Program-made: the position numbers and the translations under genes
Source of the DNA: Lunasporangiospora selenospora
Lineage: Eukaryota; Mortierellomycota; Mortierellomycetes; Mortierellales; Mortierellaceae
Direction: 5' to 3'
NCBI GenBank assembly: GCA_015680635.1
Contig: JAABOA010000160.1
Span: forward strand, 1,776 to 16,327
DNA length: 14,552 bases
The notes under the pieces: generated by a model
Seen by the model: only the letters and a program-made list of their open reading frames with translations
Databases searched by the model: none
Told to the model about the DNA's origin: nothing
In this document: positions 1-8,323 of the stretch, in pieces
Layout of the letters: each line of letters begins with the position of its first letter
How positions within the stretch are numbered: the first letter of the stretch is position 1

Positions 1-87
1 CCAAAAAGCCGTTAGATAAACATTACCCAAAGGAGACAGTGTAACATGAATAATTCACTTGAGCTGGTTGCTCGCTTGTCATCTTAC

Positions 88-3000
88 CTCTTGTGGCGCC
101 TTGTGTTGGCGGGGATGGCGCTCATCTTCCTCTTCGGCTTCATCGTCATCATGTCGGCCATTCTCTTGGCCCTTCTCCTCTCCCGCCTCATCAGCTTCAT
201 CGTCGTCATGATCATGCTCATCGTCTCGGTCTTCCTCTTCCTCGTCATCGTCCTGGTCGTGTTCTTCTGGATATTCTTCTTCCTGTCGTCTCTTTCTCAA
301 CCCTGCAAGCTTTTGGCGACCGCTGTCATTGCCTTTGGAATAATCGACCATACTGGTAACTGACTGGAAAAACACGTCCAACCAAGCATTCAGTCCGCTA
401 AACGTCTCAACACTATTCAACATATCGTCCAAATGGAACACACGAAGCCAGTCGATAAAGTGTACGTCGACAGATACAGGAGTGGTAAGGACAATCCTTC
501 GGTGGTCTTGGTTGTCTGGAGTGGTTGGCTCAGAAGCGGGGGCCTCCTCTACTGCGTCGTGGACAGGATCTTGCTTCATTTCATTGTTCTCAACCCCTTC
601 ATTGGAAACATTCGCGTCAGGAGCCTCTGCAGGCTTATCCATAACCTCTAGACAGTATCTTAGTACCTCCACAGTTGTTTGTACATATCCAATTTGCTCA
701 TTAACACGCATATCCTCAATAGCCTTTGCGATCACTCCTTGGTCACCACGGCAAATCTCGTGGGAGAATCGCTGAAGCTTTTCATCGACAGAGCGAACTA
801 GATTCTCGTGGAATTCAGTCACAGAAAGACCCGTTGCTGAGTCTGGCTCAGTATCTGCTAAGAATCCAGCAGCAGGTACCGGCTTTTGATCACGGGTATC
901 ACCTCTGTCAATTTGTTCTGTATCCTTTTGAGCCTGGTCTTGGTCAAGATGGTCTTCATCAACATCCATGTCCACAGCTCGATCATGGAATGAGGCATCG
1001 GCTCGATCCACCTCCATCTCATGATCAACGACAGTGTCCAAAACCCACTCTGTTGCCGCAATATCGGCCAGCTCTTGGTTACTCTTCCGACCCCGCTTCT
1101 TTTTTAAGAACATCAGCTCGTCCATACTCAGAGGTTGGCCAACGGCCCCATGAACTGCAAACATCGGCTCGTTGTCGATTGCAAAGTCTTCTCCTGCCCA
1201 GTCTCTAACTTTGCTGAAGCTATCCTCAATCTCCTTGCGCATGGTGGATAGAGATGCCTTCAAAATGCGCTCACGAGCGCCCTTCGCGTTCAGGGCACGC
1301 ATCAGTGCTGACAATTCTTTGTTGTTGGAGATGATACTCCAAGGCTGGACAGGTCCATAGTCTAGTTCATCCTTTGAAGGATCTGTTGGTGTTGGCTCTG
1401 TTCCTGATGCCTCAAGAGTTGGATTTACAGAGGAATCGTCCTTTTTCTCGGAAAGGTTGTCTTTACTCGGGCCAGGTACCGACATCGATTCCATCCTGCG
1501 CGTGACATCACAAATGGTGACATCTTCAACCGAGGCAAGGATCTCGCTCTTGGGCTTTGAGTCTTCAACATCCATATCTTCATCTCCATCTGGTTGGTCC
1601 TGGTCCAGCCTTGGTTCAATCTGGCCTCGATCCTCTACAATGACACCCCCAAACTCTCTCCAGAACCAGAATTTCCGGCCCCATCGATCGCTTCCAAGGC
1701 TAACTACACGGAGAGAACGATCCGTGTTTACAGCTTGACCACCTCGGAGCTGAGTTAATGGCACATTGCGATCCTTTTGGATATTGTTGTCGTCGCTTGA
1801 GAGAAACTTGAGTCTGTTGACCTTGGATTCCCAAGAAGCTTCCGCGATTTTTAGGTCATTCGTCAATGACCTCTGTTGGTTGAGGAGATCATTAGCACGA
1901 GAGCGGACCCCCTTTGTATGAGCCAACCGGAGTTGCCTTGATGAGGCTGTCATACGACCTGGATTAAACTCTTCCTCCATCTCTTGCGACTCGCGTTCCT
2001 GGGTCAAAACTTCCTGACGCTGACTCTCAAGTGTGCTCACGTCCCGTTCAATAGCTTTCATCTGACGTTCGAGATCCTGTATTTGCATCTCTAGATCCTT
2101 TTGCTCATTCTTTCTCTTTCGTTTCATACGCTTCTGGCCCTCTAAAGAGTCCTCGACTTCGTCGCGCATAAACGTATGGAACTGTTCTGAAGAAGTGATG
2201 TCATGCAGGGCCTTGACAAGAGCCTCAATTCGATCCGAGACGGTATAGGAGGAGTACTCTTTCAACCCCAGATTTCCAAGATCGACACGCTTTTTGGAAG
2301 GAAAAGGTCTGGTCCTCTTGTCTGATTTCTTTTCTTCTGTGGAGAAGCGAGCAGTGTGAACGTTTGGACCAAGGGCGAGATAATACGAAAAGTTGAACTG
2401 GCTAATTTCCGGTGCATGCTCTTCGTCATATGCGGACAAAACCATCTTGCAGATAAGGTCCAGCAACCTAGTGTCAATCCGTGGGTTCCTGACCATTGCC
2501 AAAAGCATATCTATTTCGATTATTAGGTGCGAGAATGTAGCCAATTAATCCCACAGTAGGTGAGGGGGGGGGGGGCACTCAGTGGCCTTGAAACATACCG
2601 TGAAATACCAGATATAAATTACATACCAAAGGTGATCCATTCTCCAGGATCCTTTGTCAGCCCCAAGGGTAATCCAAACGTGTTCAAGAACTCATGCACC
2701 ATCTTTATATCTGCGAGCATGTCCATATCCAATTCCGAATGGTACAAATCAAGCTTATTCATAATGGGCAGCTTTAGACTCCTCATGAGCATTCCACTCA
2801 TTAAATCCTCATAGGGAGCTCTTCCTTCCAATTTGGGTAGGTCCCGCAAAAATCTATCAGGTCTTCCTTCGTCGCCTAGTAAAGAACCAGCCTTGAGCGG
2901 GTCGATTTTGTCAAAAGATAGACACGATTGCTTGAAGGATTGCTATTTGTCATCAAAACGAAATACGAAACAGCGTTCAAGAGTCAGCGAGTGCAGCAAG

Positions 3001-3835
3001 ATGATGGTGCTAGAGAAAGGTAAGCTATGAGATTAAGGTGTCACGTACAGTCTTGGCTGTAGAGTCTGCATGGCGCTCCTTGCCATCTTCACGACTCTCC
3101 TATGGTAGACATATAAGCAAGCATTGTATGATTAGACTAAATCAAACACAAAGGGTGCAAAGCATCGGCAAGAAATAAGAAGGATACCTTGGATGCCATG
3201 GCAGCGGATCGGTCAAAGAAGCTCAGGATGGTTCGCTTTGGTTTGCCGTCTATATCCTCACTGGGAGCTGACTTGTTCGCAAGCTTGACAGTCTTGTTCT
3301 TTTTGGAATCGTTGTTCGTTGATTTGGACTCTTTAGTATCTACATCCGCGGGTTGCTCTCCAGGCGATGGTGACCTCTCGTCCCGAGTTTTTGTCAGGGC
3401 CTTGGGTTTCCTACCCCGTTTACCCTTTTGAGCTTGAGGGGGTTGCTGCGATGCAGCAGAAGTTGGGTTATTGGGCGAAGCTTCTTCCTGGCCATGCTGT
3501 TGCAGTGAGCTCGAGTCTATAGTGGCTACTGAAGCCTTGGACTGTTTTGGAGTACGATGAGCCGATTTCGAGCCCTGAGGACGACCGCGGGGTCTCTTAG
3601 TGGGAGGATTGGAGGAATCTTGAGCCACAGCCTCAGCCCCAGTCTCAGCTTCAGCTTCTGGTGAATGCTCCTGAAAGTCGCTGCTACTTTTGAGAAAGGG
3701 TCCACGTTTGTCCCTTGCCGCGTTTGTAGCGGTGAGCCAGGTCGAGAGAGAGGTCTGGGACTCGGTGCTAGCCTGGGCATGCTGTTGCCCTTCTCCTGAA
3801 CGAGGCATGGATGGCGGCTGTGATGTACGACCCAT
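88..3835 (-). CDS. DDT- and WHIM-domain chromatin remodelling subunit with AT-hooks (ISWI-accessory-like), partial at left edge
   Basis: Proposed exons on the minus strand are 3835-3188, 3099-3049, 2942-2627 and 2510-88; every junction is GT..AG and phases agree, giving at least 1146 residues. Visible along the protein: basic, Ser/Gln-rich N-terminus with AT-hooks at about 80-90 (KRPRGRP) and 139-143 (KRGRK); DDT domain at about 309-369, split by the third intron; WHIM1-like segment about 420-464; coiled coil about 464-572; WHIM2-like motif about 604-632 containing SDRWGRKFWFW, with its usual continuation about 724-770 (LNAKGARERIL); third basic RGRK motif about 809-814; Asp/Glu-rich tail about 1083-1135. 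DDT plus WHIM is typical of ACF1/BAZ/Itc1-type partners of ISWI ATPases, which set nucleosome spacing; a nuclear DNA-binding role is inferred. I see no WAC domain, bromodomain or PHD finger in this part. The last codon before position 87 is followed by GTAAGA, so more exons probably lie beyond the left edge; otherwise translation stops three codons later at 79-81. Confidence 0.85.
2564..2575. repeat. 12-nt G/C homopolymer inside an intron
   Basis: Twelve consecutive G on the plus strand (C on the gene's strand) lie inside the 116-nt third intron (2626-2511) of the DDT/WHIM gene, between donor GTATGT and acceptor AAATAG. It is not coding in the model. Its length may be polymorphic or miscalled. 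Confidence 0.9.
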
Positions 3836-3892
3836 ATAGCTGGTGCTCTGATGGAAGCTTTGGTGTCCGCAGGGGAAGTCAATGGGCGAAGT

Positions 3893-3966
3893 CTACAGGT
3901 TAGACAGGGGCGGACTGCTGGTACTGATCGGGTCAAAGGAGGTCATTCCTCAGCACAAATCCTTAC
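3893..3966 (-). other. Candidate 5' UTR intron of the DDT/WHIM gene
   Basis: On the minus strand the sequence before the start at 3835 holds GATT|GTAAGG (donor at 3966) and CTAACCTGTAG|AC (acceptor ending at 3893), a 74-nt interval. A CTAAC branch motif sits only a few bases before the acceptor, which is unusually close. The reading frame of ATG 3835 is open back to 3892 but has no earlier ATG. Splicing to the upstream exon would not keep a coding phase, so I read this as an untranslated leader intron. The leader upstream of it is pyrimidine-rich and has no ATG as far as about 4140. Confidence 0.4.
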
Positions 3967-4137
3967 AATCAGATTCAACGGCACCAGAGGCGAATCCTGC
4001 AGAGAGAATAGAAAGGAAGATGGAAAGGTTGGAATGGATAAGGAGGGAGTAGACAAAAAAAAAGGAAAAAAGAGAAAAAGAAAAATAAAGAGCGGCAATG
4101 GAAATCTAAACAACAGCGGAGGATCGCAATGTTGTTC

Positions 4138-4149
4138 AATTTATATTTT
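4138..4149 (-). promoter_or_regulatory. Candidate TATA box for the DDT/WHIM gene
   Basis: On the minus strand this reads AAAATATAAATT, about 300 nt upstream of ATG 3835. It is followed downstream by a pyrimidine-rich leader, consistent with a promoter. An ACGCGT site, the MluI-box sequence bound by MBF in ascomycetes, lies about 40 nt further upstream at 4188-4193. Position and motif only; no transcription start is known. Confidence 0.35.
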
Positions 4150-4212
4150 CTGGCTCTCTGCGCGGATATTCACTCCCCCTTCCCCCAACGCGTCCTAGCT
4201 GCGAGTGACAAC

Positions 4213-4261
4213 CATCAGATGGCGATCGGTCCCCAGCAATGGAACTGATCGCCATCTCATG
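4213..4261. repeat. Imperfect inverted repeat in the divergent promoter
   Basis: Left arm 4213-4227 (CATCAGATGGCGATC) and right arm 4247-4261 (GATCGCCATCTCATG) are reverse complements at 14 of 15 positions, with a perfect 11-bp core and a 19-nt spacer. The right arm runs into a second perfect palindrome, ATCTCATGAGAT, at 4254-4265. The repeat lies between two divergently transcribed genes, about 380 bp from one start codon and 290 bp from the other. It could be a paired binding site for a dimeric regulator; the GATGGCG core resembles YY1-type sites in animals, but no fungal factor can be named. Confidence 0.75.
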
Positions 4262-4325
4262 AGATTAGTGCTGTCACTATGAAGCCATTGCCTCGTTAGC
4301 CATTTCATGTCGTGAGCAGGCTGGC

Positions 4326-4356
4326 CCAATACCTTTTTTATACCCCCTAGGGTATA
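4326..4356 (+). promoter_or_regulatory. CCAAT box and TATA-like palindrome upstream of the complex I gene
   Basis: CCAAT at 4326-4330 is followed by TTTTTTATACCC and an inverted repeat, TATACCC-CCTA-GGGTATA, at 4339-4356. These lie about 195-225 bp before ATG 4551. CCAAT elements bound by the HAP/CBF complex commonly control respiratory genes in fungi, so the element fits its neighbour; the assignment is inferred from position and sequence only. Confidence 0.35.
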
Positions 4357-4550
4357 CTAGGTCTCGCTCTTCGTGTCTTCACAGTCGTTCTCAAGAGCAA
4401 TTGTTGGTGGCTTGCTTCCCAAAACCTCGGCATTGTCCTGTCCGCACGCGCGCATTCTCCGAAGGTCTTTGCCCTTGTAATCTTCATCACCCTTTCCTCT
4501 TGACTCTCCACTCCTCCTGATCCTCCTCCCCCACGTCACTTTCCTGAATC

Positions 4551-5879
<1,329 letters not shown>

Positions 5880-6072
5880 AGGAAGTTGGGGAAACAGTTG
5901 ATCACAATATGGAATACCAATAGGAAGGACAGTCGAGGTTTGTTTGATTTTTTTTTTATGTTTGGAGGCCAGTGTCATCATATAGACGGGATCACACATA
6001 TTATAGAGCCACAACCGCTACCTAAAGGGACACTGGCAGGATCCAAAAAGTCTGACATTTGTCACAATTACT

Positions 6073-6086
6073 AAAAAAAAAAAAAA
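6073..6086. repeat. A14 homopolymer
   Basis: Fourteen consecutive A lie about 195 bp after the complex I stop codon, in the convergent spacer. It is a simple repeat with no sign of retroposition: no flanking target duplication or processed gene copy is visible. Confidence 0.9.
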
Positions 6087-6133
6087 GCAGCATTCTATGA
6101 GTATAGTACAGTTTACTTTCGAGACAGTTGTCC

Positions 6134-6147
6134 GTGTGTGTGTGTGT
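6134..6147. repeat. (GT)7 microsatellite
   Basis: Seven uninterrupted GT units lie in the convergent intergenic spacer, followed by a T run. It is probably neutral and could vary in length between strains. Confidence 0.9.
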
Positions 6148-6458
6148 TTTCTTCTATTGATGGAAAGATATTCTATTTATGCATACAGGAGTGGCTATAA
6201 AAAATGCAAGACGCATTGGACAAGTAATGGGCGGGCGAAGAATGGCATGTCAGGTTGGAGTGAGTGGAGAATGTTGTGACAAAAGTGTGTAAAGGATAAT
6301 GCGAGATAACAGGGCGAAAGTAAGAAAATGAGTGACATAGATGCGGATCAAATTAGAAGGGTTCCTTTGAGGGGAGGGAGGGGAAGAGGAACGAAATAGT
6401 CTATGAAAGCGGGTGAAGGAGTGAGGTATAGATCCTGAGTACAAGGCCGTTGATCCAT

Positions 6459-7824
6459 CTAATAGGCAGCTTCCTTGGCTCGCTCGGGTGCGACGGGAAT
6501 TTGGGCAATGGCTAATGGAAGAGGTTCTTCCTTCATACTGACTGATCGGACAAAGTCAAAGATAACAAAGTTCAATGCACCTCCGGGGACTGCAAGAATC
6601 GCTCTTGCCTTGGTTCCGGCGAAAAACTTCCAGAAGCCCTCCTTTCTCAGGATCTCCAGGAAAACGTCCATCCACTTCAAGGAAGGCATTGGCAGTTTGA
6701 CGCCAGTTCCGTTGGTAGGTGCGAGTCGCTGCTCTGTCTGGATTCTAGTCTTGACCATGTCGCTAGGAGACGAGACAATCACTCCAGCCAAGGAGGCCAT
6801 GCTACCTGCAACTGACGAGATCACCAGCTGGTGCAACTCGGGAGGAGGAAATGGATTTGAGCTATCGGGCCTTTGAAGGGAGTGAACTAGCTCAATACCA
6901 TTTTTGACCCAGGTCTTGGAGACTTCATAGGCAGGGAAGTATGCAGCAAAGAACGGGACAGACGAGAGCAAGGTTGCAACATAGCCTCGGAACAGGAACC
7001 GCATTCCCTCCTGCTTGAATTGTAGTTTGAGGGATTCAGATATAGGCATTTGCTGTGGGGGCGCCAGCGGCTCAAAAGATCCTGTGACATAGATGGGTAA
7101 TTTGTTGGCTACAGCTGTCGTTGATCCGCTGGGAACGACAGGTGGTGCAATCGCGGTTGCTGACGCTGTTGGCGTTGCTACTGCAGCTCCTTCTGCACCG
7201 GCCTTGGCAATAGTAATTTGTTGGGAGATCTATTTTGCGAAAAAAAATAAAGTCATTACGGTCGAGGCACAGGACCGGCTCGGGGGAGTCAGTGACGGAA
7301 TCCCCAAATTCAGCCATGTTATGTTGATGAAAGCACACGGACCGCCAAAAGGATAAAACTGTACGTCCCTCCCTTCCGCATGGTCCCTTTTTTGGGAAAG
7401 AAATAGTTCTGCTTACCATGTCAAAAGGTACGACAAAGAACGTTGTCACGACGGCAGAGAAGGTGCCGAGGACACCACTCAGGACGCTAGGGCTCCGTAG
7501 AGATTCAATTCCAAAGTGATCACGCTCCTTGACTTTTTGTGCGCAGTAGTCGTAGGTGGCGAACTGTAGGATCTTGGTGGTCGTTAAGCCAAGACTAAAA
7601 ACCGTTGCGCCAGCATAGAGCGCACGGAAGCCATTCTTTTGTTGGACATCTTTGATGACAGTGAAGATGGAAGAAGAGACAGGGACGGCCGACTTTCTCT
7701 GCTGCAGTAGACGCACCGTCCTCATTGGGTACATGATCAGGATTGGCGGGACATTCAAGATGGTACCATAGAAGTAGTACTTTTGGAAATCGATTTTGCT
7801 GGGGTCAAGAGAGGTTGGGGGCAT
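6459..7824 (-). CDS. Mitochondrial carrier family protein (SLC25), SLC25A44-like
   Basis: Exons 7824-7417 and 7229-6459 on the minus strand, separated by a 187-nt GT..AG intron in phase 0, encode 392 residues. Three carrier repeats are visible. The matrix-helix signatures start at P33 (PMRTVR), P133 (PFDMIS) and P291 (PSDMVKTR). Repeat 1 has Arg where the signature normally has an acid and repeat 2 has Ser where a basic residue is usual. Loss of the repeat-1 acid and a VPxDxxSQ-type second signature also occur in the SLC25A44 group (branched-chain amino acid carriers in animals), hence the tentative assignment; the fungal substrate cannot be read from sequence. Carriers are normally about 300 residues; the excess is mainly an Ala/Thr/Pro/Val-rich matrix-loop insert at about 146-196 and a loop near 255-266. 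The protein probably lies in the inner mitochondrial membrane, taking its targeting from the carrier fold. It converges with the complex I gene and diverges from COG3. Confidence 0.9.
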
Positions 7825-8323
7825 GGTCGGGATGTCGATGGATGGACAAGAAAGGAAAGGGAGAGGGGAGGGAGTTGCGGTGTCGAATGATGGACTCGAG
7901 GATGAAGAGGTGGTGAGTCAAAAGAAGGATCAAAGCTAGCAGAAAGCAACAGGCGAGAGAAGGAGAGTAAAGAGAGTGTGTGAGAGTGAGGAGAGAAAGT
8001 GAGCAAGAGCAAAAAAGGAAATCGAGAGAGAAAGAGTCAGCAAAAGCTATTTAGCTCAATGAGAAAGAGCGCAGCCTCACTTCTACCAACATGCCACCAT
8101 GTACAAAGCCTATGGGGATCCTATCCATGCCATGTCACCACTCTAGAATTGTATGCAAGAGCCCCACAGTGTCATTGTTGGTGAATAATAATAATTGTAA
8201 CAATGATTTTGTCTCTCATTTGGACCTGAAGCACGCATGTAAACCCAGGCACGGCCCTCGAGGCAAGGGCGAAGGCGAAACAATTATTTCCTGCAATATT
8301 CAAAGGGATTTAGGATATTCTAC
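7825..8323. promoter_or_regulatory. Divergent promoter region between the carrier gene and COG3
   Basis: This 499-bp spacer separates two outward-facing genes. The half next to the carrier (7825-8040) is strongly purine-rich on the plus strand, so the carrier mRNA leader would be C/T-rich, as is common in fungal promoters and leaders. The COG3 half contains an AT-rich patch (AATAATAATAATTG) near 8183-8196. I see no clear TATA box for either gene and no RNA gene. A reading frame from ATG 8091 ends at 8327, overlapping the COG3 start. Confidence 0.5.

Larger units (their letters stand above)
5880..6458. other. Convergent intergenic region (3' ends of the complex I and carrier genes)
   Basis: No coding sequence or RNA gene is supported in this 579-bp spacer. 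It must hold the 3' UTRs and poly(A) sites of two genes facing each other. Visible are a 14-nt A run at 6073-6086, a (GT)7 microsatellite at 6134-6147 and a G-rich stretch around 6369-6392. No canonical AATAAA stands out for either gene. Short open frames here show no recognisable motif. Confidence 0.6.

Noticed and set aside
46-363. Plus-strand frame coding for a very hydrophobic, apparently multi-membrane-spanning 105-residue protein
   Set aside because: It is the exact antisense of the Asp/Glu-rich tail of the chromatin protein. GAN/GAR codons read backwards give Phe, Leu, Ile and Val codons, so the membrane-like composition is an artefact.
3526-3936. Minus-strand frame of 136 residues overlapping the first exon of the chromatin gene
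   Set aside because: It lies in another frame over the AT-hook exon, has no recognisable motif, and is explained by repetitive Pro/Ser/Arg-rich codon composition.
6073-6086. A14 tract as evidence of a retroposed element
   Set aside because: No upstream element body, target-site duplication or coding remnant is visible; it is simply one of several A runs in intergenic DNA here.
7230-7416. Read-through of the carrier exon after PFDM into a 250-residue open frame
   Set aside because: The read-through residues are not carrier-like, while splicing GTAAGC to AAATAG restores the second signature (PFDMISQQ) and joins in phase 0 to repeat 3.
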